Source of the DNA: Gemmiger sp. An120
GTDB taxonomy: Bacteria > Bacillota > Clostridia > Oscillospirales > Ruminococcaceae
Assembly (NCBI RefSeq): GCF_002160955.1
Contig: NZ_NFLN01000009.1
Location: forward strand, 62,001-126,000
Direction: 5' to 3'
DNA length: 64,000 nucleotides
A model generated the notes under the pieces. That model worked only from the letters and a program-made list of their open reading frames with translations, made no database searches and had not been told where the DNA came from. Shown piece after piece: positions 33,276 through 42,194 of this stretch (position 1 is the first letter of the stretch; each line of letters opens with the position of its first letter). The position numbers were made by a program, and so were the translations under genes.

Positions 33276-35660
33276 GCAAATACCTCCATTCGTTTGGTTG
33301 GCTTGGGTTTGTTCCAGAATTCGCTCCCCGGGCAGGGAAGCGTCAGAAACGACACAGACAGGGGCGGCCGGGGCGGCGGTTTCCTCCACCGGGCGGCGGC
33401 GCGGCTTGAAGAACCGCAGCCGCAGCGCGTTGGAGACCACAAACACCGAGCTGAAACTCATCGCCAGCGCGGCCACCATGGGGTTCATCTTCAGCCCGAA
33501 GGCGGCGTACCAGCACCCGGCGGCGATAGGAATGCCGATGATATTGTAGAAAAACGCCCAGAACAGGTTTTCCTTGATGTTGCGGATGGTGGCCTTGCTC
33601 AGTTCGATGGCGCCGGCCACATCCAGCAGATCGTTTTTCATCAGTACGATATCGGCGGATTCCATGGCCACGTCGGTGCCTGCCCCGATGGCGATACCCA
33701 CGTCCGCCCGGGCCAGGGCGGGGGCGTCGTTGATGCCGTCGCCCACCATGGCTACCTTGCGGCCCTCCTGCTGCAGGCGGCGGATCTCCTGCTCCTTGTC
33801 CTCGGGCAGTACCTCGGCCACCACCCGGTTCACACCCACCTGACGGCGGATGGCCTCGGCGGTGCGGCTGTGGTCGCCGGTCAGCATCACCACTTCAATG
33901 CCCATGGCCTGCAGTTCCTCCACAGCGGCCTTGCTGGTGGGCTTCACCACATCCGCCACGGCGATCGCGCCCAGCAGCTGCCCGCCCCGGGCAAAGAACA
34001 GGGGCGTTTTGCCCTGGTCGGCCAGCCGGTTCTGCAGCGCCTCCAGCGCCGGATCCTTCAGACCGTTGGCGGCCAGCAGTTTTCGATTGCCCGCCAGGCA
34101 TACCTGCCCGCCGATCACGCCGCGCAGCCCCTGGCCGGGGATCTGCTCAAACCGTTCCACCGGCAGAAATTCGGTGTTCCGGGCTTCGGCCTGGGCCACA
34201 ATAGCCCGGGCCAGCGGATGCTCCGACAGCTTTTCCAGCGAAGCCGCCGTCTGCAGCAGCTGCTGTTCAGCCACGCCCCCGGCACAGACCAGATCGGTCA
34301 CGGCGGGCTTGCCCTGGGTGATGGTGCCGGTCTTGTCCAGCACCACCACATTTACGCTGTGGGCGGTTTCCAGCGCCTCGGCGGATTTGATCAGCACGCC
34401 GTTGGCTGCGCCCCGGCCGGTGCCCACCATGATGGCGGTGGGGGTGGCCAGACCCAGCGCGCAGGGGCAGGAAACCACCAGCACCGATACGGCGATGGTC
34501 AGGGCAAACTCAAAGCTGGCGCCCACCAGCAGCCATACGATCATGGAAACCAGCGCGATGCCGATCACAATGGGCACAAACACCCCGGCCACCCGGTCTG
34601 CCAGCTTGGCGATGGGGGCCTTGGAACTGGTGGCTTCGTCCACCAGCCGGATGATCTGGGCCAGGGCGGTCTCGTCGCCCACCTTGTCGGCCCGCATCCG
34701 GAAATAGCCGCTCTGGTTGATGGTGGCGCCGATCACCTTGTCGCCGGGCTGCTTGTCTACCGGGATCGATTCGCCGGTAATGGCGCTCTCATCCACCGAG
34801 CCGGTGCCCTCCAGCAGCACGCCGTCCACCGGGATGGATTCCCCGGCCTTGACGATGAGCAGATCGCCCTTTTCCACCTCTTCGGCGGGGATCACCATCT
34901 CCACGCCGCCGCGTACCACCGTAGCCTTTTTCGGGGCAAGATTCAGCAGCTTGTTGATAGCGTCGGAGGTGCGGCCCTTGGCCCGCGCCTCCAGGAACTT
35001 ACCCAGGGTGATCAGGGTCAGGATGGTACCCGCGCCCTCAAAATACAGATCGTGGGTGAAATGGTCCACCATCGTCAGCTCCCCGTGCCCCAGCCCATAG
35101 GCAATCTTGTACAGGGCGTACACCCCGTAGACCAGCGACGCGCCGGAGCCCAGCGCAATCAGCGAGTCCATGTTGGGGGAGCGGTGCAGCAGGGTCTTGA
35201 ACCCGGTGCGGAAGTATTTGTTGTTGATGATGGCCACCGGCAGCGCCAGCAGAAACAAAGTCAGCGCGTAGATCATCGCGTTGGCGGTGCCCAGGAAGAA
35301 TCCGGGCAGCGGCCAGCCCATCATGTGGCCCATGGAGATATAGAACAGCGGCACTGTGAACACAAAGGACCAGATGACCCGCCGCTTCATCACCTGGTAT
35401 TCCTTTTTGGCCTCGTCCACGGGGGAGGGGGCGGCGGCGCTGCGGGTGGGCCGCTGGGGCGAAGCGCCGTATCCGGCTTTTTCCACCGCCTCTACTATCT
35501 GGCCGCCGGAAAGGGTTTTGTCGTCGTAGGTCACCACCATGCTGTTCTTCAGCAGGTTGACGCTGCACGCCTGTACGCCGGGCAGCGCCGACACGCTTTT
35601 TTCCACCCGGGCGGAACAGGCGGCGCAGGTCATGCCGGTGACATTGTATTTTTCCTGCAT
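33054..35660 (-). CDS. copA: Copper-exporting P1B ATPase fused to a C-terminal HMA/CopZ domain
   Basis: This 868-residue Cu(I) pump has an N-terminal HMA domain with GMTCAACSA (residues 9-17). The membrane region carries the ion-binding CPC motif in VSCPCALG, the actuator has TGES, the P-domain DKTGT and the N-domain SEHPLA, and GDGINDAPAL ends the core. After the last helices (about residue 745) a 50-residue linker leads to a second HMA domain (796-868, GMMCPNCVKHV). Standard CopA ends before that linker. The start follows GGAGGT. It is first in the copA-csoR operon. Confidence 0.95.
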   Translation of the reverse strand: MQEKYNVTGMTCAACSARVEKSVSALPGVQACSVNLLKNSMVVTYDDKTLSGGQIVEAVEKAGYGASPQRPTRSAAAPSPVDEAKKEYQVMKRRVIWSFVFTVPLFYISMGHMMGWPLPGFFLGTANAMIYALTLFLLALPVAIINNKYFRTGFKTLLHRSPNMDSLIALGSGASLVYGVYALYKIAYGLGHGELTMVDHFTHDLYFEGAGTILTLITLGKFLEARAKGRTSDAINKLLNLAPKKATVVRGGVEMVIPAEEVEKGDLLIVKAGESIPVDGVLLEGTGSVDESAITGESIPVDKQPGDKVIGATINQSGYFRMRADKVGDETALAQIIRLVDEATSSKAPIAKLADRVAGVFVPIVIGIALVSMIVWLLVGASFEFALTIAVSVLVVSCPCALGLATPTAIMVGTGRGAANGVLIKSAEALETAHSVNVVVLDKTGTITQGKPAVTDLVCAGGVAEQQLLQTAASLEKLSEHPLARAIVAQAEARNTEFLPVERFEQIPGQGLRGVIGGQVCLAGNRKLLAANGLKDPALEALQNRLADQGKTPLFFARGGQLLGAIAVADVVKPTSKAAVEELQAMGIEVVMLTGDHSRTAEAIRRQVGVNRVVAEVLPEDKEQEIRRLQQEGRKVAMVGDGINDAPALARADVGIAIGAGTDVAMESADIVLMKNDLLDVAGAIELSKATIRNIKENLFWAFFYNIIGIPIAAGCWYAAFGLKMNPMVAALAMSFSSVFVVSNALRLRFFKPRRRPVEETAAPAAPVCVVSDASLPGERILEQTQANQTNGGICMKRELKIEGMMCPNCVKHVTRALEGVAGVTGVEVSLEDKRAVVTAGSEVADETLKAAVTDAGYEVTGLQAYEG

Positions 35661-35679
35661 AGGGACCTCCTTACATTGC

Positions 35680-35712
35680 CATAGATACCCATAGGGGGTA
35701 TGGGTATCTATG
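35680..35712. promoter_or_regulatory. CsoR operator of the copper operon
   Basis: A 33-bp element with perfect 14-bp arms (35680-35693 and 35699-35712) around GGGGG. It contains TACCCATAGGGGGTA, the core of Firmicutes CsoR operators. It lies just downstream of the copA -10 box. Confidence 0.9.
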
Positions 35713-35717
35713 GCCTA

Positions 35718-35746
35718 AGTATACTGCATCGGTATGGATTTGTACA
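35718..35746 (-). promoter_or_regulatory. copA promoter
   Basis: On the minus strand TGTACA (35746-35741), 17 bp, TATACT (35723-35718). The CsoR operator begins 6 bp downstream. Confidence 0.75.
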
Positions 35747-35779
35747 GTCCCTTTGAAAAATTTTTTTGCGGGGCAGGGA

Positions 35780-37849
35780 TCAGTCTTTAGAAGAATCCCG
35801 CAGCGAGGCCAGAATTGTCGCCAGGATCAGCACAACCACGAGGAAGAGCACCAGTGTACGGAAGCCGTCCCGGAATGAGGGGCTTTCTCCCTCGTCGGTA
35901 GGGGAATCAGACGGGGAGGGGGTAGAGGCCGGTGCCGTCGGGCTTGGCTGGATCGTGGCGGAGGGCTCTGGCGTGGGTGAAGGGCTGGGCGCAGGGGTGG
36001 CGGTGCTGCCGGCGCCATGGCTGGGAACCGGGGTTGCCGGCGGCACCGTTGGCACGGGTGTAGGTGCCGGTGTGGGCACCGGCACAGGGGCGGGAGAGGG
36101 CGAAGGGGCAGGAACCGGCGGGGCCACAACAGAGTAGCTGCGCAGCACGGTGCCGGTGTAGTTGCCCTGGAACAGCAGGGTCAGGGTGACCTGTCCGTTT
36201 TCCGACCGGCGGTTCACGGTATAGTCGGTACCCTTTTGCAGAATGATTTCCCCATCCTTTACCGTCAGGGCGGCTTCCTCCTGTGCACTGCTTACCGGGG
36301 ATACCCACAGCTGGGACGCGGGCTTCGGTGTGACCTGTACCGGGATGGAAAGGCCCTCCACGGTATTGTAGTTGTCGGTGTCGGCCGGCACAAACCGTGC
36401 CGCAAAGTGGTTTACGCCCACGTTCCCCACCATCTGATTGGGGGTCGTCCATACAAAGCCGCTGCCCGGCGTTACCGATTCCAGTTTGCTGCCGTATACG
36501 GTGGTCAGGCCGGTGGGCAGGGAGTAGTCAGGCTGGGCTTTCAGAATGTGGAATTCCTTTACTGCCACCAGCCCGGCATGGCCATCCACCGGGGCCACGC
36601 TGGCCCGCACATACCAGGTGCCGGCTTCGGTGGGCATCTGCGAGGTGAACTCCCCGTCAGCTGATGTGCTGTAGGTGTACACCGGCTGCCCGTATTGGGC
36701 ATCCGCATGGGGCAGGTGCGCGGCCTCGCCGTAGGTCCAGTCTTCCATGGTCAGCGGCTCCAGCCAGGCATTGCTTACCTGAAACCGCAGGGTGGCTTCC
36801 ACCATAGCCGAACCATCGGTGTACCGATAGGTCACCACGCTCCCGTCGGAAAGGCCGGTCAGTACCGTGCCGGAAAGCTCTGCGCCGGTCACGTCGGAAA
36901 TGTGGGCGATATCCAGCGGCAGACCCAGGCGGGTCAGGTCGTAGCTGGTTTCCTCCGCACCGATCTGGATATCCACCGGCCGCTGGGCCGTCAGATCCAG
37001 GGTGGGGGCGGCGCTGCCCGGTTTGATGGCCAGCAGCTGGTTGTCCGCCGCCATCACATCGGTGAGGTTGGGATTGCCGCTCAGGTCCAGAAAGGTCAGG
37101 TCGCTGCGTTCGATGCCCAGAATCTGCAGGTTGGGGGCCTGGGCCAGATCCAGCTCGCTTACCAGCGAGTAGGAGCACCAGAGATCCAGCAGCGCATCGT
37201 TGCCGCCCAGGGTCAGCGTCTGCAACGGCCCGCCCATATAGAGCAGGTAGGCCAGCTCTTTGTTCTGGGATACATCCAGGGATGTGAACTGGTTGTCACC
37301 GCAGGCCAGTTCCCGCAGATGGGGCAGCATGGAAACGTCCAGTGCCGCCAGCCGGTTGTCGTGGCAGTGCAGCGCTTCCAGCGCGGGCGTCTGGGACAGA
37401 TCCAGCACGGTCAGGTTATTCTCGTTGCACAGCAGATTGGTCAGCTGGGAGAGATGGGCCAGAGGCAGATCGGTCAGCGCATTGCCGATGCAGTTGAGAG
37501 AGGTGAGATTGACAAAGCAGCCGATTCCCTCCAGCGAGTGGATGTCCTTGTTCCGGATATCCATTTTGGTTACTGCCGCGCACTCCGCTTCGGAGAGAAA
37601 TCCGTTTCCATCGGTGTCGTATATGTGAACATAAGCCAGAAATGCCGGGTCGGGGAAGGCGGCAGCGTCCAGCGCAATACCATCCGCCTCACTGGCGGCG
37701 GATACGCTGACGGATTCGCTGTCCGGCTGTTCGGCCCGGACCGGAACGGTCAGCAGCCCCAGGGCCAGCATTCCTGCCGCCAGCAGACCGGCGGCACGGT
37801 ACGCGGTGTGGGGGGCGGTCCGGTGGGCCGGAGTAGTAAAGAAGTTCAT
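35780..37849 (-). CDS. Surface leucine-rich-repeat protein with EF-hand-like loop and C-terminal anchor
   Basis: This exported protein of about 689 residues has a signal peptide (hydrophobic core near 18-35) and a single calcium-binding loop, DTDGNGFLSEAE. About nine leucine-rich repeats follow (LTSLNCIGN.., LDLSQTPALEALHCHDN..), then two Ig-like domains of the MBG/YDG type found in Firmicutes surface proteins. A stalk of about 85 residues rich in Pro, Ser, Thr and Ala leads to one C-terminal helix and a short charged tail. There is no LPxTG motif, so it is a membrane-anchored adhesin or sensor. The ATG at 37849 is preferred over a GTG four codons earlier, which abuts the ribosome site. Confidence 0.82.
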   Translation of the reverse strand: MNFFTTPAHRTAPHTAYRAAGLLAAGMLALGLLTVPVRAEQPDSESVSVSAASEADGIALDAAAFPDPAFLAYVHIYDTDGNGFLSEAECAAVTKMDIRNKDIHSLEGIGCFVNLTSLNCIGNALTDLPLAHLSQLTNLLCNENNLTVLDLSQTPALEALHCHDNRLAALDVSMLPHLRELACGDNQFTSLDVSQNKELAYLLYMGGPLQTLTLGGNDALLDLWCSYSLVSELDLAQAPNLQILGIERSDLTFLDLSGNPNLTDVMAADNQLLAIKPGSAAPTLDLTAQRPVDIQIGAEETSYDLTRLGLPLDIAHISDVTGAELSGTVLTGLSDGSVVTYRYTDGSAMVEATLRFQVSNAWLEPLTMEDWTYGEAAHLPHADAQYGQPVYTYSTSADGEFTSQMPTEAGTWYVRASVAPVDGHAGLVAVKEFHILKAQPDYSLPTGLTTVYGSKLESVTPGSGFVWTTPNQMVGNVGVNHFAARFVPADTDNYNTVEGLSIPVQVTPKPASQLWVSPVSSAQEEAALTVKDGEIILQKGTDYTVNRRSENGQVTLTLLFQGNYTGTVLRSYSVVAPPVPAPSPSPAPVPVPTPAPTPVPTVPPATPVPSHGAGSTATPAPSPSPTPEPSATIQPSPTAPASTPSPSDSPTDEGESPSFRDGFRTLVLFLVVVLILATILASLRDSSKD

Positions 37850-37962
37850 GTTTCGGCGCACATCCTTTCACGGGGACCGGTCATGCCGGGCGTTTTGGCG
37901 TATGATGAATGGAAAAATGGCTCAAATCAGCCCCGCGGCCAGGGCGGCCGCAGGGCGCGTTT

Positions 37963-38883
37963 TCAGGGATCCAGCAGCGGCTCCATATCCTGCAGGGCGT
38001 CCCCATATCGTTTGCTTACAATGCTGGGGTTGCGGCGCAGATGCCGCACCGTGCGCCGGAACATGGGATCGGTCCGGTCCCGCATGGCCTGAAACTCTTT
38101 CTGAATCAGGCGGGCCGTTTCCGGGGCGTCCGGAGCGGAGGATAACAGACTCTTGAAGTCCAGCGTCCGCAGCAGGCGGCTTCGCTGGTCCCGCAGAACC
38201 TGCAGCCGGGCGGCCAGGGCGGATTTTACCGCCTCGCCGGACTGCCGGGCCGTGTCGACGCTGCGGGTCAGGGTGTTGGGGGCGAACGCCGCCTGCACCT
38301 CCAGCCGCTTCTGCAGCCAGGCAATCCGGCGTTTGCTTTCGCTCAGGCTGCTGAGCAGGCTCCGCATGTCCACGGCCTCCCGCAGGGAGACAAACATGTC
38401 GGCGGTGGTAAGCCCGGCCAGGGTCAGCGCGGCGGAAACGGCAAGCGTTTCCGGCAGGCTGGCGGTCCAGCCGCCCAGCAGAGGGTGAATCAGCTTGACC
38501 ATCGCCAGGGAGAAAACACCCCAGCAGAGGGAAGCGGGCAGGCAGATGTATCCGTTCAGATTCCAGCGATACATGCTGTAGTCCCAGTAGCGTACATGAA
38601 ACATCCGTTCCATGGCGTAGCCGGTTATGTACTCCAGCAGGGTGGCGCCGGTCATCCCCATCAGAAAGATCAGCAGGGGATTCTGGGCCACCGGCAGGGT
38701 GAACAGCAGGATGGACACGGCGCCGAACCCATAGATGGGAAGCAGCGGTCCGTGCAGGAATCCCCGGTTTACCCAGCGGTGTTCACGGATGGAAACGAAG
38801 CTGGATTCCCAGATCCAGCCCAGGAAGGAATACAGGAAGAAAAACAGTACCCATTGCGCGGGGGTGTAGCCAAGCAGAATCAT
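37963..38883 (-). CDS. CmpB-family membrane protein with long cytosolic tail
   Basis: This 306-residue protein has one copy of the CmpB domain (YSFLGWIWESSFVSI, then NRGFLHGPLLPIYG, YWDYSMYRWNLNGYICLPAS). A soluble basic tail of about 130 residues follows, probably partly coiled coil. GAGGGA lies before the ATG. It is the third gene of a unit with a DUF308 protein and superoxide reductase. The duplicated relative at 17062-18396 lacks this tail. No transporter partner is adjacent and the function is unknown. Confidence 0.8.
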   Translation of the reverse strand: MILLGYTPAQWVLFFFLYSFLGWIWESSFVSIREHRWVNRGFLHGPLLPIYGFGAVSILLFTLPVAQNPLLIFLMGMTGATLLEYITGYAMERMFHVRYWDYSMYRWNLNGYICLPASLCWGVFSLAMVKLIHPLLGGWTASLPETLAVSAALTLAGLTTADMFVSLREAVDMRSLLSSLSESKRRIAWLQKRLEVQAAFAPNTLTRSVDTARQSGEAVKSALAARLQVLRDQRSRLLRTLDFKSLLSSAPDAPETARLIQKEFQAMRDRTDPMFRRTVRHLRRNPSIVSKRYGDALQDMEPLLDP

Positions 38884-38916
38884 AGAGCATTCCCTCTTTC
38901 GTGGTCGGTGTGCCGG

Positions 38917-39291
38917 TTAAAGCGGGGTTTCCCACAACCCGTGCAGGTTGCAGTCGGCGTATACGGCGGTCAGAACTTCTTCTTCCGCCAGGGGAAAGGT
39001 GGCGGCCGGTTCCCCCTCAGGCGGCAGGAACCGGATGGCCACGCCCCGGTCGGTCTCCAGCAGGATCCAGCGGATGTGGTGCTTGTGGCTCATGGGATGG
39101 GACTCCAGCCCCACCTGTACATGGGCCTCAGCGCCATTGCGGGTTGCCAGCGGCAGGTGCTTTTCGGTGGAGGCCTCCACCATGCCGGGGGTTACCTCCT
39201 GCATGGGGTGGCCGCAGCATACCATGGATACGCCGGAGTCGTGCAGTTTCACGGCCAGGTTGCCGCAATGAGCGCATTGATAGAATTTCAT
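38917..39291 (-). CDS. dfx: Desulfoferrodoxin (superoxide reductase, 2Fe type)
   Basis: This 124-residue enzyme reduces superoxide to peroxide without making oxygen, an oxidative defence of anaerobes. An N-terminal desulforedoxin domain supplies the Cys4 iron centre (Cys6, Cys9, Cys25, Cys26). The catalytic domain has EKHLP (residues 43-47), HPM (65-67), the HHI pair (71-73) and the final Cys and His in YADCNLHGLW for the Fe(His4Cys) site. The ATG at 39291 follows GTGGAGAA. It lies between the DUF308 and CmpB genes in one unit. Confidence 0.94.
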   Translation of the reverse strand: MKFYQCAHCGNLAVKLHDSGVSMVCCGHPMQEVTPGMVEASTEKHLPLATRNGAEAHVQVGLESHPMSHKHHIRWILLETDRGVAIRFLPPEGEPAATFPLAEEEVLTAVYADCNLHGLWETPL

Positions 39292-39331
39292 AATTGGTTC
39301 TCCACTTTCTCTGATTCGTACGGAATCAGCT

Positions 39332-39901
39332 TTACAGGGGGTGAGAGCTGGGCGGGACAGGGGCCGGGCGAACGGCACGTTTTTCCAGGATTACGGTGGC
39401 CAGGTCGCTGGCGCCATCCGCGATGAGCGCGGCGCCGAATACCATTACCACCACACGAACTGTGGCAAACGGATTGATTACGATTACGGTGCCCAGGATG
39501 ATCGGAAGAACAGAGGAAATTGCCAGCGGGATCATGCCGGGGTATTGTTCGCGGAGAGCCGCGATGGCCAGGGGCAGTTTTCCGATGCCGTCAATGAGAA
39601 GCAGGGAGCCCAGCACCAGCGGCAGCACCGACAGAACGGCTTCGGGCCAGATCAGGGCAAAAACGGCGAAGGCGGCGGGCAGAACGGTCAGGAACAGATC
39701 CCCCGGGTTGCTCTGCCCGGTTTTGCGGCTTTGGATGTACCGGATCAGGTGGCTTGCGCCGTATACAGCGGTGCCGGCGGCCAGTGCCTGTACAAACAGG
39801 GTGCTGCTGGCAATGGGGAAGAGGAAGAGCAGAACGCCCATCAGAACATACAGTGCGGCGACCCAGAGGGACGCGGAACGGGTCCAGAAAAATTGAAACA
39901 T
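39332..39901 (-). CDS. HdeD/DUF308-family membrane protein
   Basis: This 189-residue protein has six hydrophobic helices arranged as repeats, with GVLLFLFPIASST, LVLGSLLLIDGI and VVVMVFGAALIADGASDL typical of the HdeD/DUF308 family. E. coli HdeD aids acid resistance at high cell density; the biochemical role is unknown. AAGGAGG precedes the ATG. It starts a unit with superoxide reductase and is divergent from a Crp/Fnr regulator. Confidence 0.88.
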   Translation of the reverse strand: MFQFFWTRSASLWVAALYVLMGVLLFLFPIASSTLFVQALAAGTAVYGASHLIRYIQSRKTGQSNPGDLFLTVLPAAFAVFALIWPEAVLSVLPLVLGSLLLIDGIGKLPLAIAALREQYPGMIPLAISSVLPIILGTVIVINPFATVRVVVMVFGAALIADGASDLATVILEKRAVRPAPVPPSSHPL

Positions 39902-40016
39902 GATATACCTCCTTGCAGGTAATGGCTTTGGTTTGGAACAGAGAGGGTATCCGGGATGGTTCCATCCGGTTTTCTCTGTATCTATATCGTACTATAACGG
40001 GGCGGGGAAATCGGTG

Positions 40017-40069
40017 TGTCAAACAACGCACCACGAAATCTTGTAAACCGGGATTTGGCGTTTTATAAT
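40017..40069. promoter_or_regulatory. Divergent promoter region of DUF308 unit and Crp/Fnr gene
   Basis: The plus strand has TTGTAA (40041-40046), 17 bp, TATAAT (40064-40069). The minus strand has TTGACA inside the motif GTTGTTTGACA (rc at 40017-40027). A related GTTGTTTAACA lies near 42380 upstream of the hydratase fragment, so this may be the Crp/Fnr site. Confidence 0.5.
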
Positions 40070-40100
40070 AAAAGAAAAGCGTCGAAACGAGGTGCGGGTC

Positions 40101-40817
40101 ATGGAAAGGGAACTGGATCTGACGCTGCTGAAGAAGAATATGCTGTTCCGCAATCTGACGGACGGGGAGATCCTGGAGGTCATCGACACCATGTCGCCCC
40201 GGGTGGTAACCTATCCCCGGCGCACGGTGGTGGGCCGGGACGGGGACGAGTTCCCGGAGATCGGTGTGATCCTGGCCGGAAACGTCCATCTCTCCCACAT
40301 TGACAGCAACGGCAACAGCAACCTGATGGATGTGCTCAGCGCGGGGGCCACTCTGGGTGAGCTGAACTCGGTAGGACGGTACCGGCTGCATGTAACCATC
40401 ACCGCCACCGCCCAGACGGAGATCCTGTACCTGAGCGTGGACCGTCTTCTGCGCAAAAACGTGCTGACCGCCCCCACCCAGATCCGCTTTCTGCAGAACC
40501 TGACCCTGGCGGTGGCCAGCAAGGGCCAGTACCTGACCCGCAAGCTGGAGGACAGCATCCGCCGCTCCACCCGGGAACGGCTGCAGGATTACCTGTCGGC
40601 CCAGTATCACAAGGCGGGCAGCCGTACCTTTGTGATCCCGCTCAACCGGCAGGACCTGGCTGATTTCCTGTTTGTGGACCGCAGCGCCATGTCCAACGAG
40701 CTGTGCAAGATGCGGGATGAGGGGCTTTTGAAGTTTGAGAAAAGCCGGTTCGAGCTGCTGGTGGAGATGCCCATCACCGACAACGAACCCGATCCCAATG
40801 AATCGGATAACGATTGA
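40101..40817 (+). CDS. Crp/Fnr-family transcriptional regulator
   Basis: This 238-residue regulator has a cyclic-nucleotide-binding-like beta-roll (about 15-130, GVILAGNVHLSH, GATLGEL) and a C-terminal HTH (NRQDLADFLFVDRSAMSNELCKM). No Cys cluster like that of Fnr is present, so it may bind a small ligand or haem. The ATG at 40101 follows GAGGTGCGGGTC; an in-frame GTG three codons earlier overlaps that ribosome site. It is divergent from the DUF308-superoxide reductase unit and ends convergent with another DUF308 gene; both are likely targets. Confidence 0.9.
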   Translation: MERELDLTLLKKNMLFRNLTDGEILEVIDTMSPRVVTYPRRTVVGRDGDEFPEIGVILAGNVHLSHIDSNGNSNLMDVLSAGATLGELNSVGRYRLHVTITATAQTEILYLSVDRLLRKNVLTAPTQIRFLQNLTLAVASKGQYLTRKLEDSIRRSTRERLQDYLSAQYHKAGSRTFVIPLNRQDLADFLFVDRSAMSNELCKMRDEGLLKFEKSRFELLVEMPITDNEPDPNESDND

Positions 40818-40823
40818 CCGGTA

Positions 40824-40857
40824 AACGGCCGCACCTTTTCGGGTGCGGCCGTTTTGT
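40824..40857. terminator. Bidirectional terminator after the Crp/Fnr gene
   Basis: A 13-bp stem (aaacggccgcacc with gggtgcggccgttt) and T-run, between convergent genes. Confidence 0.85.
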
Positions 40858-40861
40858 CAGC

Positions 40862-41479
40862 TTACGCTGTGGCTTTGCGCCGGCGGCGTTCGGAGAAATA
40901 GTCGGTGATCAGTACAATACCGGAGGCCCCCAGATATACGCCCCATACGGTGCTCAGGGCCAGCCAGCCGGTGAGGGGATTGGCCAGGATCAGCACGCCG
41001 GTCAGGGCGTTGAGCACGCTGCCGGCCAGTACCCAGCCGGCCCCCTCGGTGCCTTCGGTGCGCAGCTGCTGAAACAGAAACAGCTGGCTGACGCTGCGCA
41101 GAATGGTGAAGAACGCCACCGTGACCGACAGCCCGGCAATCATGGTCAGAAAGCTGTACTGCGTCTGGTAGGACGCCCACACGGTAAACAGGCTGAAGGC
41201 GGTCAGGGACAGGCCGCTGATCACAGAGCCGGTGCGCTCGGCGGCAGGGGCTTTCATGTAGGCCACGATCTGGGCCACCCCGTATACGCCCAGTCCGGCG
41301 GTGATCATGTAGGCCAGGATAACACCGGTGGCCAGGGGGGAGAATACAGCGGCAAGGCCAAGCCCGATCAGGCCCAGGCCTGCCGCCGCCCGCCAGGGGC
41401 TCGCGGCGGCAAGCGCCGGAGCCTGGGGTGGAACGGTGGTTTCTTCCGAAACCGCGGTGGTGTGCAGGGATTCATTCAT
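40862..41479 (-). CDS. HdeD/DUF308-family membrane protein (second)
   Basis: This 205-residue six-helix protein is related to the one at 39332-39901, with ATGVILAYMITAGLGVYG and the C-terminal LGASGIVLITDYFSE. It has an additional N-terminal cytosolic segment of about 28 residues rich in Ala, Thr and Pro. AAAGGAGG lies before the ATG. It begins 22 bp after the truncated oleate hydratase gene in the same direction. Confidence 0.85.
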   Translation of the reverse strand: MNESLHTTAVSEETTVPPQAPALAAASPWRAAAGLGLIGLGLAAVFSPLATGVILAYMITAGLGVYGVAQIVAYMKAPAAERTGSVISGLSLTAFSLFTVWASYQTQYSFLTMIAGLSVTVAFFTILRSVSQLFLFQQLRTEGTEGAGWVLAGSVLNALTGVLILANPLTGWLALSTVWGVYLGASGIVLITDYFSERRRRKATA

Positions 41480-41501
41480 AATGATTCCTCCTTTGAGGAT
41501 G

Positions 41502-42194
41502 TCAGATCAGATCGTACTGGGCCAGCAGTTCTTCCAGCGTGGTGCCGCGCACAGCATCCAGGCCGGCGTGCAGGGCCATTTTGTAGGGCAGGGACAGCTT
41601 CATCTCCAGAGCCGAGTGCCAGGTCTCAAAGGCGAACATCGTCTGCCAGTACAGCCAGAAGTTGGATTGATAGAACTCGTCGCTCAGTACGTCGTCGATG
41701 GTTTTGTTGTACAGCGCCTCATCCAGCGTAAAGAACAGCTTCATTAGCTCCATGGCGGCATCGTCGCTCAGATCAAAGCGGTTTTTGGTGTCCGCGCTCT
41801 TGCCCCGCTCCAGGATTGCCCGGTTCATGGAGTAGTTCGGGTCATCGTGGTTCAGCCAGTAGAACTCGTCCAGTACACTGGCGTCGGGAACCTCCAGCGA
41901 GGGTACCGAACGGAACAGATCCCACAGACACTCGTAGTGGTTCTCCATCTCCCGGCCGCCGCGGATCACAAATCCTATGTCCGGCCGCAGCAGACCGTCA
42001 CAGGCGCCGCCGGGCAGTTCGGCTTCCTCCAGAATATGGATGCGGCTGCCGTCCATCTGGGCGTCCCGCACAAGGAATGCGGCGGCGGCCAGGCTGGCGA
42101 GCCCTCCGCCCACGAGCCATGCCTGCTTTTCCTCCACGCCTTTCGGCTTGCGGGGACGGGCGAACGCTTCATAGTTGCCATTGGTGTAATTCAT
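41502..42194 (-). pseudogene. Truncated oleate hydratase (MCRA family)
   Basis: The 230-residue product matches the N-terminal third of myosin-cross-reactive antigen-type oleate hydratases: [18 protein letters not shown], an FAD-binding [40 protein letters not shown] and [23 protein letters not shown]. Family members are about 560-650 residues. Right after EMKL the match stops and an unrelated 30-residue tail runs to the stop codon. The catalytic Glu of REM is kept, but the rest of the FAD and substrate site is absent. A good ribosome site (AGGAGG) precedes the ATG at 42194. It is either a remnant or a reassigned short protein. Confidence 0.75.

Noticed and set aside
32940-35684. 914-codon frame antisense to copA
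   Set aside because: Same reason. It also crosses the CsoR operator side and has no motif.
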